This document shows positions 17,176 to 27,678 of a stretch of DNA of 64,000 nt, in pieces (position 1 is the stretch's first letter; each line of letters begins with the position of its first letter). This DNA is from Curtobacterium sp. S6 (GTDB taxonomy: Bacteria > Actinomycetota > Actinomycetes > Actinomycetales > Micrococcaceae). The notes beneath the pieces are model-generated. The model was given only the letters and a program-made list of their open reading frames with translations, had not been told where the DNA came from and did not search any database. A program made the translations under genes and the position numbers. Location of the stretch: the NCBI RefSeq assembly GCF_000710345.2, contig NZ_JHEL01000015.1, positions 806,001-870,000 of the forward strand, given 5' to 3'.

Positions 17176-18465
17176 GTGAGCAACGTACCGAGCAGAATTT
17201 TTATCGCCCGCCTCTTGGGCCTGGACGTCTTCGACCCCGTCGGAGACCGCCTGGGCCGGTTGAGGGATGTCGTCGTGCTCAATAGGGACGCGCAGCGAAA
17301 ACACCTGCAACCGCTCGTCGTCGGCATCGTCGTCGAGGTCCTGGGAAAGAAGCGCGTTTTCGTGCCCATGACGCGCGTCAACACCATGGACGCCACGCAA
17401 ATCATCGTCACCGGCCTGGTGAACCTGCGTCGCTTCGAACAGCGAGGGGCCGAGGCCCTGGTCATCGGCGAGCTCTTCGACCGCAAGGTGCACTTCACGG
17501 ATGGCACCGGGGTGGCCACGATCGAAGATTGCGCGATGGAACAGACCAAGAACGGCGATTGGAAGATCACCGAACTGTTCGTCCGGCGCTCCGAGCCCAC
17601 CGGCAGGCTCATGCGCCGCAAGAACGAGACCCTCGTCGTGGACTGGGAGGACGTGGTCTATGGAACGGCCATGGACCCGCAGGGCGCTTCCCACTTCCTC
17701 GCGACGCACGAGGAGACCCAGCCCGCGGACCTCGCCGATGCCCTCCACGACCTCAACGACAAGCGCATGCTCGAGGTCGCCGAGGAATTGCAGGACGAGC
17801 GGCTCGCCGACGTCCTGCAGGAACTGCCGGTCGAGGACCAGGTCCAGATCCTCTCGCACCTGGACCTCAAGCGCGCGGCGGACATCTTGGAAGAGATGGA
17901 GCCCGACGACGCCGCCGACCTGCTGAACATGTTCACCGATTCGCAACGGGAAACGCTCCTCGGCCGCATGGAACCCGACGACGCCGAAGACGTCCGACGC
18001 CTCCTGGAATACGAAGAGGGCACCGCCGGTTCCCTCATGACGCCCGTGCCGATCATCCTCCCTCCGGAGGCCACGGTGGCCGAGGCCCTTGCCCACATCC
18101 GCCAGGAAGAGATCAGCCCGGCCGTGGCCGCCGCGGTCTTTGTCTGCCGCCCTCCGCTCGAGGCACCCACCGGTCGATACATCGGCATGGTCCATATGCA
18201 ACAGCTCCTGCGCTTCCCTCCCCCGGAGTCCGTCGGCAACATCATCGACCGCAGCGTCGAACCGATCTCCGATATGGCCTCCCTCGAGGATCTCTCGCGG
18301 GTGCTGGCCACCTACGACTTGACCATCATCCCCGTCATCAACGAGCATGACCGGCTCGTCGGCGCCGTGACCATCGACGACGTCCTGGATGCGCTGTTGC
18401 CCGAAGACTGGCGGACAAACGACGACGGAACACCCGTCCGAAAGGTGGGACGCAAATTTGAGTGA
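17176..18465 (+). CDS. Soluble MgtE N-terminal/CBS-pair protein with PRC-barrel-like N-terminus
   Basis: 429 residues with no membrane segment, so it is not itself a Mg2+ channel. An N-terminal PRC-barrel-like region (VFDPVGDRLGRLRDVVVL) is followed by a repeated helical MgtE_N region (about residues 185-290, with EELPVEDQVQILSHL-type repeats and LEEMEPDDAADLL) and then a CBS pair (about 300-420, ending LTIIPVINEHDRLVGAVTIDDVLDALLPEDW). In MgtE these domains sense Mg2+ and nucleotides. A cytoplasmic sensory or scaffold role is inferred. It is the first gene of an operon with DUF1003 and mrp genes, overlapping the next by 8 nt. Confidence 0.88.
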   Translation: MSNVPSRIFIARLLGLDVFDPVGDRLGRLRDVVVLNRDAQRKHLQPLVVGIVVEVLGKKRVFVPMTRVNTMDATQIIVTGLVNLRRFEQRGAEALVIGELFDRKVHFTDGTGVATIEDCAMEQTKNGDWKITELFVRRSEPTGRLMRRKNETLVVDWEDVVYGTAMDPQGASHFLATHEETQPADLADALHDLNDKRMLEVAEELQDERLADVLQELPVEDQVQILSHLDLKRAADILEEMEPDDAADLLNMFTDSQRETLLGRMEPDDAEDVRRLLEYEEGTAGSLMTPVPIILPPEATVAEALAHIRQEEISPAVAAAVFVCRPPLEAPTGRYIGMVHMQQLLRFPPPESVGNIIDRSVEPISDMASLEDLSRVLATYDLTIIPVINEHDRLVGAVTIDDVLDALLPEDWRTNDDGTPVRKVGRKFE

Positions 18466-19162
18466 TATGAACCGCAACCGCCGCAATCGCGATCCCCACC
18501 GCGCGGGGCTCGATACCCCGCTGGCCAGCAAGCCGAAGTGGTATCAGCGCTATCAGCCCAACCCCGAATCCTTCGGGGTCATGACCGAATCCTTTGCGCG
18601 CTGGATGGGAACGCCACAGTTCCTCGTGTGGATGACCGTCTTCGTGACCATCTGGCTCTTGTGGAACACCCTCATGCCGGAGAGCATGCAGTTCGACCCC
18701 AAGACCCTGAACTTCACGCTGCTGACGCTCATGCTGTCCCTGCAGGCCTCCTACGCCGCTCCCCTGTTGCTCCTCGCCCAGAACCGCCAGGACGACCGCG
18801 ACCGCGTCGTCGCCGAGGAGGACCGTCAGCGGACCCAGCAGAATCTCGCCGACACCGAGTATCTGACGCGGGAAATCGCCGCGCTGCGCATTGCCCTGCG
18901 CGAGGTCGCCACGCGCGACTTCATGCGTTCCGAGATCCGGGACCTGGTGGAGGAGACCGTCGGCAAAGGCAACGACGATCCGGACGAGTCAGACGATCGT
19001 TCCGACACCCCCAAGCGCAAGAAAAAGGACCAGCATCGGGGATCCGCGGACTCAGACACCAAGACCTCGATTCTCGACCTCGAGAATTCGGGGCTCGTGG
19101 AAGCCGATCGCGTTCCTCGGCCACACGGCTCCCGGGCCTCCGCCGAGGACAAGAATGAATGA
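18458..19162 (+). CDS. DUF1003 membrane protein
   Basis: 234 residues. The DUF1003 core is clear: RWMGTPQFLVWMTVFVTIWLLWN, a first membrane helix, then LLTLMLSLQASYAAPLLLLAQNRQ, a second helix, and DRVVAEEDRQRTQQNLADTEYL. A charged coiled-coil-like tail rich in Asp, Ser and Lys follows and is probably cytoplasmic. Function of the family is unknown. The TTG at 18458 is chosen for the AAAGGTGGGA about 7 nt upstream; an ATG at 18467 is the alternative. It overlaps both neighbours by 8 nt, so the three genes are translationally linked. Confidence 0.88.
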   Translation: MSDMNRNRRNRDPHRAGLDTPLASKPKWYQRYQPNPESFGVMTESFARWMGTPQFLVWMTVFVTIWLLWNTLMPESMQFDPKTLNFTLLTLMLSLQASYAAPLLLLAQNRQDDRDRVVAEEDRQRTQQNLADTEYLTREIAALRIALREVATRDFMRSEIRDLVEETVGKGNDDPDESDDRSDTPKRKKKDQHRGSADSDTKTSILDLENSGLVEADRVPRPHGSRASAEDKNE

Positions 19163-20303
19163 GACTCTCCTCGCGGCCCTCGGCACGGTGATCGACCCCG
19201 AGCTGCGCCGACCCATCACCGATCTGGGGATGGTGAGCCACGCCGAGATCACCTCGGGAGTCGCGACCGTGGGCATTCGGCTGACGATCCAAGGCTGCCC
19301 GCTGAAGGATACGATCCAGCAGGACGTCAGGGACGCCGTGATCCGCCTCGACGGCGTCGAGGACGTCCACATAGATCTCGACTACATGAACGCCGAGCAG
19401 AGGCGGTCGCTGAGGGACAGGCTCGGTCATACCAAGACCAATCCTTTCGCGTCTCCGGACAACCTCACCCAGGTCTACGCGGTGGCCTCCGGCAAGGGCG
19501 GCGTGGGTAAATCCACGGTCACGGCCAATCTGGCGGCCGCCCTGGCCTCCGACGGTCTATCCGTGGGCATCGTCGACGCCGACGTGCACGGCTTCTCGAT
19601 CCCGGGCCTGCTCGGCGTGACGCAACCGCCGACCAAACTCGAAGACATGATCCTTCCGCCCGTCGTCGAGGTCCCCGAACATCGGCGTCGGCAACCGGAG
19701 GGTCGACCGCCCGGATCGATCCGGGTCATCTCGATCGGGATGTTCGTCGAGGGCAACCAGCCCATCGCGTGGCGGGGTCCGATGCTCCACCGGGCCCTGG
19801 AGCAATTCCTGACCGACGTCCACTTCGGGGACCTCGATGTGTTGCTCCTGGACCTTCCGCCAGGCACCGGCGACGTGGCCATTTCCATGTCGCAGCTGGT
19901 CCCCACGGCCAGCCTCCTGGTCGTCTCGACCCCGCAGGCCGCGGCCGTCGACGTCGCCGAGCGTGCCGGAACCATGTCGTTGCAGACCGGGCAGAAGGTC
20001 TTGGGCGTGGTCGAGAACATGTCGGCCATGGTCATGCCCGACGGGAGCCGCGTCGAGATGTTCGGTGAAGGCGGCGGAAAAAAGCTATCCGAGCGCCTCA
20101 CGCAAGCCCTCGATGCCGAGGTTCCCCTGCTGGGTTCCGTCCCCCTCGATCTCTCGCTGCGACGCGGTGGCGACGAGGGGACACCGGTCGTCTGGTCCGA
20201 CCCCGATTCCCCTTCGGGCACGACGTTGCGCGCGATCGCCGAGAGTCTACGCGAGCATCGACGCGGGCTCTCCGGCAAAAGCCTGCCACTGAACCTCATC
20301 TAG
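19155..20303 (+). CDS. mrp: Mrp/ApbC-family Fe-S cluster carrier ATPase
   Basis: P-loop ATPase predicted to carry and deliver iron-sulfur clusters. 382 residues: an N-terminal MIP18/DUF59 domain (ALGTVIDPELRRPITDLGMV, VGIRLTIQGCPLKDTI) and a C-terminal NTPase domain with the deviant Walker A ASGKGGVGKST, VDADVHGFS and LLLDLPPGTGD. The CxxC usual near the C-terminus of many Mrp proteins is absent; the corresponding segment reads ENMSAMVMPDGSRVEMFGEGGG in parts. The start at 19155 overlaps the DUF1003 stop by 8 nt. It ends the operon before a long hairpin. Confidence 0.94.
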   Translation: MNETLLAALGTVIDPELRRPITDLGMVSHAEITSGVATVGIRLTIQGCPLKDTIQQDVRDAVIRLDGVEDVHIDLDYMNAEQRRSLRDRLGHTKTNPFASPDNLTQVYAVASGKGGVGKSTVTANLAAALASDGLSVGIVDADVHGFSIPGLLGVTQPPTKLEDMILPPVVEVPEHRRRQPEGRPPGSIRVISIGMFVEGNQPIAWRGPMLHRALEQFLTDVHFGDLDVLLLDLPPGTGDVAISMSQLVPTASLLVVSTPQAAAVDVAERAGTMSLQTGQKVLGVVENMSAMVMPDGSRVEMFGEGGGKKLSERLTQALDAEVPLLGSVPLDLSLRRGGDEGTPVVWSDPDSPSGTTLRAIAESLREHRRGLSGKSLPLNLI

Positions 20304-20333
20304 ACGCGACCCGCCGGGCAACCCCGGAAACGA

Positions 20334-20379
20334 AAAAGGCCGTGGCCGACGAATGACTTCATTCGTCGGCCACGGCCTG
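20334..20379. terminator. Bidirectional terminator between mrp and tatB
   Basis: Perfect 20-bp stem (AGGCCGTGGCCGACGAATGA and its complement) with a 2-nt central gap. Read on the minus strand it is followed by five T, a canonical intrinsic terminator for tatB. Confidence 0.85.
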
Positions 20380-20398
20380 TCGCTGCCCTCGGTGTGGC

Positions 20399-20758
20399 TC
20401 AGGTGGCTTCGGTGTCGAAGGGAGCCAATTCTCCGGGCGAAAGCCGGCTGGTGGCGGCTGCGGGCGGCGTCGTGGAGCGGGTTTGCTCTGCGGCCAGCTC
20501 CTCGTCGTCCTCGAGCAGGGCCTCACGCACGATGCGGCGCGGGTCGTACTGACGGGGATCGTACGCCCGCCAGTTGATGTCATCCAGTTCGGGACCGAGC
20601 GTGTCTTTGAGGTCATCTTTGGCGCCCATCGCCGTGCGTCGCAGGGTCTTAATGAGGTCCTTGAGCTGGCGGGCGTACTCGGGCATGCGCTCCGGCCCGA
20701 TCACCACGAAGACGATAACGGCCAAGACAATGAACTCGGCACCGTTGATTCCAAACAC
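20399..20758 (-). CDS. tatB: Sec-independent protein translocase TatB-like subunit
   Basis: Component of the twin-arginine export complex in the cytoplasmic membrane. 119 residues. The N-terminus is the TatA/B signature: a short membrane helix (FGINGAEFIVLAVIVFVVIG), then the GPERMPEYARQL hinge and an amphipathic helix (IKTLRRTAMGAKDDLKDTLG). The Glu at position 8 within the helix favours TatB over TatA. The C-terminal half is charged and disordered. GTG start. Other tat genes are not in the window. It lies downstream of the DUF3117 gene on the same strand. Confidence 0.92.
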   Translation of the reverse strand: MFGINGAEFIVLAVIVFVVIGPERMPEYARQLKDLIKTLRRTAMGAKDDLKDTLGPELDDINWRAYDPRQYDPRRIVREALLEDDEELAAEQTRSTTPPAAATSRLSPGELAPFDTEAT

Positions 20759-20850
20759 ACCAGCACATTACCAGCTCTGTCCGTGTACCCACCGTGCGCT
20801 ACACCGCATCCCCGCTGGCCGGCGTGTCAGATCAGGACCCTCCCCGCCCT

Positions 20851-21021
20851 CTAGGACTCGGTGATGGGATCCAGGCAGGCCTTCAGGTCATGCGCCTCGT
20901 CTTTGGAGATCTCCAGGACCAGCCGGCCCCCTCCTTCGAGAGGGATGCGCATGATGAGAGAACGGCCTTCCTTGGCTACCTCCATGGGACCTTCACCGGT
21001 TCTCGGCTTCATCGCAGCCAT
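20851..21021 (-). CDS. DUF3117 small protein
   Basis: 56-residue protein of a highly conserved actinobacterial family of unknown function. The start MAAMKPRTGEGPMEVAKEG and the core RIPLEGGGRLVLEIS, then DEAHDLKACL, match the family over its full length. AAGGAG is 5 nt before the ATG, which makes this a well-supported gene despite its size. A -10-like TATCAT is present upstream. It is transcribed toward tatB, 92 nt away. Confidence 0.92.
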   Translation of the reverse strand: MAAMKPRTGEGPMEVAKEGRSLIMRIPLEGGGRLVLEISKDEAHDLKACLDPITES

Positions 21022-21128
21022 TGATGCTCCTTGTCGGATCGACGATCTTGGTGAGGAACGGCGGTCCCCCGATATCCCAATGATAGCGCGATCACATTAA
21101 CCGACTGGTCACGGGCGTCGCGAGGCGA

Positions 21129-22469
21129 TCACGGCGGGTAGTCCCCGCCGCTGGGCAGTTCCTTCCAATGCCAGAGCCACCCGACCCAAATCAGCTGCCC
21201 GAGCAGCGCTCCCAGCACCACCGTGGCGCGATAGGCCCGCGAATTCGACAGTGCCATCAGCGGCCCCGCGAGGGGAAACAGGGGAAGCAAGAGCCGGAAA
21301 GTCGAGGATTGCGGAAAGAGAAACACCAGGAGATAGGCCGTGTACGCGTAACACCAATACCGAAGGTGACGAGGAATCGTGGTCAGCACGGTCCGTGTGC
21401 TCATGACCCACAGGAATCCCACGACCAACAGCAGGAGAATCAGCGGCCCGGGAGCGCCGAAATAGGTGACCGACTGCTGGATCCACGGTTGGAAGGGCAG
21501 CAGGTGTTCGCCGCGCCACGCCGTCTCCGTGGCGGTGTAGGCGTCAACGCGTCCGGTCGCCGCCCAAGCGATGGCCGGCCAGGTCAGCGCGCAGGCGCAG
21601 GCGAACAGCGCGACGGCGAGGAATCGCCACGTAGACCTCATCGACTGCCTCACCCGATCCACGAAGGGCCGACCGGTCGTGCCCCGGTAGTCCAGGAGAA
21701 ACCTCGTCACCCACCACAGGCCCAACGCGGCGGCAAGGGGCACCCCCACCGGTCGGCTGAGGCACGTGGGCACCAGGAGCAGGGAGCATAGGAGAAGATT
21801 GCCGCGCACCAACGCGAGGGCGAAGCCGGCCAAGAACATGAGGTTCATCGACTCCGCGTAGGGCGTCTGCAGAATCGGCGCCACCGGGTTGACCAGCACC
21901 AGTGCGGTGCTCCACAGCGCGAACCGGTCCACTCCCCGCGCCGGTTGGCGCAGGCCCAGACCGTGCAGAATTCGGCGTGGACTCACGTACTGCTCGCCAC
22001 CCGCGTCCTCGGAACCGGTGGCAAGCGTCCAGGAGGAGGCGAAGATGCCGTAGAGCAGGATCGCCGTCACGGCACCGCAGAGGAGGGATACCACTCCCCC
22101 GGCCATGGGCCACGACCATCCCGTGACCTTCATCAGACCCGAGGCGGTCATCGGAAAGAGCGGGTAGAAAGCCCACGGATTCTGATCGACGGTGCCGCCG
22201 GCGCTGATCGGCAGGGTGCTCGGATAGCCGATCTCGGCGATGTGTCGATACCAGTCGCTGTCCCAGATTCCGATGTACTGCAGATACGACATCGGGCCAT
22301 CGCTCCAGGGGCTCGCCTGTTGCTGCCGCCCCACGATGGTGAAGACGATCCATCCCCAGATGCGCGAGGCGACGTAGACGCCCAGAAGCCAGGTCCAGAT
22401 CGGCAGGTCCGTGAGCCACCGTCGAAAACTCGAGGCCGCGTGGCGGGCCAATAATTGCGCGGGATTCAC
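21129..22469 (-). CDS. Multispanning PIG-V-like glycosyltransferase (probable mannosyltransferase)
   Basis: 446 residues with about 10-11 hydrophobic segments. The loop WDSDWYRHIAEIGYP after the first helix and the following WAFYPLFPM resemble the acidic loop of GT-C enzymes of the PIG-V/DUF2029 type, which use polyprenyl-phosphate sugars outside the membrane. The sugar and acceptor cannot be assigned; lipoglycan or protein mannosylation is an inference. GTG start, 2 nt after the stop of the small membrane protein gene, so the two form an operon. Confidence 0.72.
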   Translation of the reverse strand: MNPAQLLARHAASSFRRWLTDLPIWTWLLGVYVASRIWGWIVFTIVGRQQQASPWSDGPMSYLQYIGIWDSDWYRHIAEIGYPSTLPISAGGTVDQNPWAFYPLFPMTASGLMKVTGWSWPMAGGVVSLLCGAVTAILLYGIFASSWTLATGSEDAGGEQYVSPRRILHGLGLRQPARGVDRFALWSTALVLVNPVAPILQTPYAESMNLMFLAGFALALVRGNLLLCSLLLVPTCLSRPVGVPLAAALGLWWVTRFLLDYRGTTGRPFVDRVRQSMRSTWRFLAVALFACACALTWPAIAWAATGRVDAYTATETAWRGEHLLPFQPWIQQSVTYFGAPGPLILLLLVVGFLWVMSTRTVLTTIPRHLRYWCYAYTAYLLVFLFPQSSTFRLLLPLFPLAGPLMALSNSRAYRATVVLGALLGQLIWVGWLWHWKELPSGGDYPP

Positions 22470-22471
22470 CG

Positions 22472-22669
22472 TTAGCTGGTGGCCTCGGCGGAGGCCGGGG
22501 TGGATCGCTCATCGGAGGCCTCCAGGGGACCGCGCTCCGGTCCCGGGGTCTCGATCCCGTCTCGGGAGACGTATTCGGCACCGGCCAGCCGGTCCGCCCC
22601 CAACACCGCGCACGATATGAGAACGGCCGCCAGGATCACGAAGGTCAGTCCCACCAGGATAAAGTTCAT
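22472..22669 (-). CDS. Small single-span membrane protein
   Basis: 65 residues. An N-terminal membrane helix (FILVGLTFVILAAVLISCAVL) is followed by a hydrophilic tail rich in Glu, Pro and Ser. I do not recognise a family. The ATG at 22669 places the helix immediately at the N-terminus; an ATG 18 nt further upstream would add six residues. Support comes from its tight 2-nt coupling to the downstream glycosyltransferase gene and from good third-position G+C. Confidence 0.65.
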   Translation of the reverse strand: MNFILVGLTFVILAAVLISCAVLGADRLAGAEYVSRDGIETPGPERGPLEASDERSTPASAEATS

Positions 22670-22741
22670 ATCTCTATTGTGGACCATGGGCCGGGGCAGG
22701 CGTCTTCGGATGACCTTTCGGGCACCCGCCGCCCTGGTGGC

Positions 22742-23872
22742 TCAGGCGGAAACTAGCCAGGCCGTCAGGGCCTGAAGGCAGGACCGAATTTCGGACGCGA
22801 AGACGTGCTCGTTGTCGGAATGAGCCAACAGGGCGTCCCCCGGGCCGAAGTTCACCGCCGGGATGCCCAGCGCGGAAAAGCGGGCGACGTCGGTCCACCC
22901 GTATTTCGGTTTGGGCTCCGAGCCAACCGACCGCACGAGCTCTTGGGCCAGCGGGGCGTCGAGTCCCGGGCGCGCCGCCGCCGAGGCATCCACGATGTCC
23001 AGCTCATACCCGGCGAATACCTCCCTGACGTGGGCGGTGGCCTCCTCGAGGCTCTTATCCGGGGCGAACCGATAGTTGATGTGAACCGCACAGGTGTCCG
23101 GTATGACGTTTCCCGCGACCCCGCCGGAAATCTGCACCGCGTTGAGTCCCTCGCGGTATTCCAGGCCCTCGACGGTCACGGTCTTCGGCTCGTAGCCGTC
23201 CAGGATCCTCAGGATGTCCCCCATCCCGTGGATCGCGTTGCGCCCCATCCAGGCGCGCCCCGAGTGGGCCGCGACGCCGCTGGTCGTGATCCAAAAGCGC
23301 ATGGTTCCGTTGCATCCGCCCTCGATGTGCCCGTCGGTCGGTTCCAGCAGGACGGCAAAATCCGCGTCGGTGACCAGCTCGGGAGCGGCCTCGACCAGGG
23401 CACCGAGCCCGGAGGCCTCGCTCGAGACCTCTTCGTGGTCATAGAACACGTAGGTGATGTCCCGGTTGGGGGCGACCACGGACGCGGCGAGCTTGAGCTG
23501 AACCGCGACCCCGCCCTTCATATCGGTCGCGCCCCGGCCGTAAAGGACCGGCCGGCCGTCTTGCTCGTCCCACTCCGAGGGCACGGTCCCTCGTGACCCC
23601 GGGGTCGTCGGCAACGGGACCGTGTCCAGGTGTCCGGCGAGGACCACGCGTTCGGCACGCCCGAGGGAGGTGCGGGCGACGACCGTGTCACCGTGGCGGT
23701 GGACGGTCAGGTGGTCCAGGCTCCGCAGCGCGCTCTCGACGGCGTCGGCAAGCGGCTTCTCAGCGTCCGAGACGGAATGAATATCCAACAGATCGGCCGT
23801 GAGATCCGCGACATCCTGGTCGAGATCCAGATTCGGTCGGGCGGTTGAGGCTGTGGCGGGGGCTTGAGTCAT
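22742..23872 (-). CDS. dapE: Succinyl-diaminopimelate desuccinylase
   Basis: Zinc peptidase-family enzyme that removes succinate from N-succinyl-LL-diaminopimelate in lysine and peptidoglycan precursor synthesis. 376 residues. Metal and catalytic blocks: [33 protein letters not shown], a lid region with [14 protein letters not shown], and [10 protein letters not shown] at the C-terminus. The ATG at 23872 is supported by a -10-like TATGGT 6 nt upstream. It is divergent from dapD, which supplies its substrate precursor. Confidence 0.95.
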   Translation of the reverse strand: MTQAPATASTARPNLDLDQDVADLTADLLDIHSVSDAEKPLADAVESALRSLDHLTVHRHGDTVVARTSLGRAERVVLAGHLDTVPLPTTPGSRGTVPSEWDEQDGRPVLYGRGATDMKGGVAVQLKLAASVVAPNRDITYVFYDHEEVSSEASGLGALVEAAPELVTDADFAVLLEPTDGHIEGGCNGTMRFWITTSGVAAHSGRAWMGRNAIHGMGDILRILDGYEPKTVTVEGLEYREGLNAVQISGGVAGNVIPDTCAVHINYRFAPDKSLEEATAHVREVFAGYELDIVDASAAARPGLDAPLAQELVRSVGSEPKPKYGWTDVARFSALGIPAVNFGPGDALLAHSDNEHVFASEIRSCLQALTAWLVSA

Positions 23873-23878
23873 GTGATC

Positions 23879-23884
23879 ACCATA
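23879..23884 (-). promoter_or_regulatory. Candidate leaderless -10 box of dapE
   Basis: On the minus strand TATGGT, then 6 nt, then the ATG of dapE. A GGGACG sequence 17 nt upstream is a fair -35. No Shine-Dalgarno is present. Confidence 0.45.
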
Positions 23885-23957
23885 AGCCCCGAAACCCATC
23901 GCGTCCCACGATGTGTCATGACGGGTCGATTCCGTGCGGAATGTGGGGTGCGCTTCG

Positions 23958-23963
23958 TAGAAT
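23958..23963 (+). promoter_or_regulatory. Candidate leaderless -10 box of dapD
   Basis: TAGAAT, then 7 nt, then the ATG at 23971. No Shine-Dalgarno is present, so the transcript probably starts at the ATG. Confidence 0.45.
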
Positions 23964-23970
23964 GGCAACC

Positions 23971-24927
23971 ATGACTCAAAGCACGACCCCTGAATACGCA
24001 TCCGGCATCGGCCTGGCGACCGTGGTCGCCTCGGGCCCCTACGAGGGCGCCATTCTCGACGTCTGGTACCCCGCCCCCACCCTGACCCAGGCGCCGGATG
24101 ACTCCGTGCGCTCGGCCCTCGAGGACGCTCGCGGCAACGACGAGGCCCGCAACGTGAGGCTCACGGTCATCGAGAAGTCGACGCGGCTCGCCGAGGCCCC
24201 CGCGGACGCCGCGGACGCTTACCTCCGGCTGCACATCCTGTCCCACCGACTCGTGACCCCCAACTCGATCAGCCTCGACGGAATCTTCGGCGCGCTGACC
24301 AACGTCGCCTGGACCAACTTCGGCCCGGTGCTCGCCGCCGAGTTCGAGCAGGCACGGCTTGCCCTGCGCGCCCGAGGCCACGTGACGGTCTACCAGGTGG
24401 ACAAGTTCCCCCGCATGGTCGACTACGTGGTGCCGAGCGGGGTTCGGATCGGCGACGCCGATCGCGTGCGCCTCGGTGCGTACCTGGCCGAAGGCACCAC
24501 CGTGATGCACGAAGGCTTCGTCAACTACAACGCCGGAACCTTGGGCCACGCCATGGTCGAGGGCCGCATCAGCCAGGGGGTCGTCGTCGGAGACCACACC
24601 GACATCGGCGGTGGCGCCTCGATCATGGGCACCCTGTCGGGCGGCGGCAAGGAACGCGTGAGCCTCGGCGAGCGGGTGCTCCTCGGCGCCGAAGCAGGCG
24701 TGGGCATCTCCCTCGGGGATGACTGCGTGGTCGAGGCGGGTCTCTACCTGACCTCGGGAACCCGCGTGACCGTGGCCGCGGACGGCACCTCGAAGGTCGT
24801 CAAGGCGTCCGAATTGTCCGGCGCTTCCAACCTGCTGTTCCGCCGCAATTCGCAGTCCGGAACAGTCGAGGCCATCCCCAGGTCCACCGGGTCCGTCGAG
24901 TTGAACTCCATTCTGCACGCCAATTAG
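23971..24927 (+). CDS. dapD: 2,3,4,5-Tetrahydropyridine-2,6-dicarboxylate N-succinyltransferase
   Basis: Succinylates tetrahydrodipicolinate in the succinylase branch of diaminopimelate synthesis. 318 residues, the length of the actinobacterial DapD type. Recognisable blocks are [23 protein letters not shown] in pieces, then [26 protein letters not shown], a left-handed beta-helix, and [14 protein letters not shown]. The ATG at 23971 is preferred to one 9 nt earlier because of the -10 spacing. It is followed by galE after 24 nt. Confidence 0.96.
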   Translation: MTQSTTPEYASGIGLATVVASGPYEGAILDVWYPAPTLTQAPDDSVRSALEDARGNDEARNVRLTVIEKSTRLAEAPADAADAYLRLHILSHRLVTPNSISLDGIFGALTNVAWTNFGPVLAAEFEQARLALRARGHVTVYQVDKFPRMVDYVVPSGVRIGDADRVRLGAYLAEGTTVMHEGFVNYNAGTLGHAMVEGRISQGVVVGDHTDIGGGASIMGTLSGGGKERVSLGERVLLGAEAGVGISLGDDCVVEAGLYLTSGTRVTVAADGTSKVVKASELSGASNLLFRRNSQSGTVEAIPRSTGSVELNSILHAN

Positions 24928-24951
24928 TCACCGAAACCCAAGGACGAATAC

Positions 24952-25968
24952 ATGAAAATCATGGTGACCGGCGGAGCCGGTTATATCGGTAGCCACACGG
25001 TCCTGGCCCTGCTCGAGGCCGGACACGACGTCGTCGTCATGGACAACCTGTCCAATTCCTCGCGCGCTTCCCTGGATCGCGTGAGCGAGTTGGCCCATGG
25101 CCGGACGCCCGAATTCCACCTCGTCGACCTCCTGGACGCTCCGGCCCTCAACCGGCTATTCGACGAGACCCGCCCGGATGCCGTCATCCACTTCGCTGGG
25201 CTCAAGGCCGTCGGGGAATCCGCGGAAAAGCCCCTGTGGTACTACAACACCAACGTCGCCGGCACCATCAACCTCTTGTACGCCATGGATGCGGCGGATT
25301 GCCGGACCATCGTGTTCTCTTCCTCGGCCACCGTGTACGGCGCACCCGACGAGATGCCGTTGACCGAGAAGCTGCCGATGGATGCCCAGTCCTGCTACGG
25401 GCGTACCAAGGAACACATCGAGGACATGCTCATCGATCTGGCCGCCTCCGACTCCTCCTGGAACGTGGCCCTGCTGCGGTACTTCAATCCCGTCGGGGCG
25501 CACGAATCGGGCCGAATCGGCGAGGACCCCACGGGCATTCCCAACAACCTCCTGCCGTTCATCGCCCAGGTAGCGGTCGGACGCCGCGAGAAGCTCAAGG
25601 TCTTCGGTGCGGACTACCCGACCCCCGACGGGACCGGCGTTCGCGACTACATTCACGTGGTCGACCTGGCCGACGGTCACCTCAAGGCCCTGGACGTCAT
25701 CTCCGACGGCGGGGGTCTGCGCACGTGGAACCTCGGCACCGGCAACGGCTACTCGGTCCTCGAGGTCCGGGAGGCCTTCGAGAAGGCCTCCGGGCGTGAG
25801 ATCCCGTACGAGATCGTCGATCGTCGCCCGGGCGACGTCGCGGTCTCCTACGCGGACCCCTCGTCGGCCCTCGCAGATCTCGGGTGGTCGGCCACGCGAG
25901 ACATCGACACGATGTGCCGAGACCACTGGCGCTGGCAGCACGAAAACCCCAACGGATACGAAGGCTAG
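24952..25968 (+). CDS. galE: UDP-glucose 4-epimerase
   Basis: Short-chain-dehydrogenase-fold enzyme interconverting UDP-glucose and UDP-galactose for cell-surface glycans. 338 residues, usual length. NAD-binding [20 protein letters not shown], the SSSATVYG strand, the catalytic pair [12 protein letters not shown] (YxxxK), and [18 protein letters not shown] are all present. AAGGAC lies before the ATG. It is probably co-transcribed with dapD. Confidence 0.96.
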   Translation: MKIMVTGGAGYIGSHTVLALLEAGHDVVVMDNLSNSSRASLDRVSELAHGRTPEFHLVDLLDAPALNRLFDETRPDAVIHFAGLKAVGESAEKPLWYYNTNVAGTINLLYAMDAADCRTIVFSSSATVYGAPDEMPLTEKLPMDAQSCYGRTKEHIEDMLIDLAASDSSWNVALLRYFNPVGAHESGRIGEDPTGIPNNLLPFIAQVAVGRREKLKVFGADYPTPDGTGVRDYIHVVDLADGHLKALDVISDGGGLRTWNLGTGNGYSVLEVREAFEKASGREIPYEIVDRRPGDVAVSYADPSSALADLGWSATRDIDTMCRDHWRWQHENPNGYEG

Positions 25969-26023
25969 GCCCGGACCGCTCGGGGAGCACGAGCACCGTC
26001 TCCCCGGGGCTTGACTCGATACG

Positions 26024-26083
26024 AAAAACGCCGCCGCGATCGTGTCCCCCTCTTCACGAGGGCGGCACGATCGCGGCGGCGTT
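26024..26083. terminator. Bidirectional terminator between galE and gltA
   Basis: Perfect 18-bp stem (AACGCCGCCGCGATCGTG, 26027-26044, with 26066-26083) enclosing a smaller 5-bp stem. Five T follow on the minus strand, so it is the gltA terminator and probably also serves galE. Confidence 0.85.
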
Positions 26084-26120
26084 GGTCTTTCCGGTCGAGG
26101 ACCGGCGGGAGACCTTTTTC

Positions 26121-27407
<1,287 letters not shown>

Positions 27408-27651
27408 ATTTCCTCCCGTGTGAACGTGTCCGCCGATCCATCCGGGGGACGTCGGGGGTTGCCCGATCCCAGCCATAAAATCGCCGCCCTCCGAGCGCGG
27501 CCATGGGCCGTGTCGTGGGCGGGGACACAGTATCTCTGGGACAACCCTACCCTTTGTCGACACACCGTCACGAATCAGCCGGGGATATGGAGACAGATTT
27601 CATGCCGGCTTGACCTGGGCCTCATCTGAGGGCCATGGAACGCTCTTGCGG

Positions 27652-27670
27652 GGCCTCACGGCGCGAGGCC
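27652..27670 (-). terminator. Weak hairpin downstream of dapC
   Basis: 6-bp stem GGCCTC / GAGGCC with a 7-nt loop, 9 nt beyond the dapC stop. It has no U-tract, so its role as a terminator is uncertain. Confidence 0.35.
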
Positions 27671-27678
27671 ACCACCGG

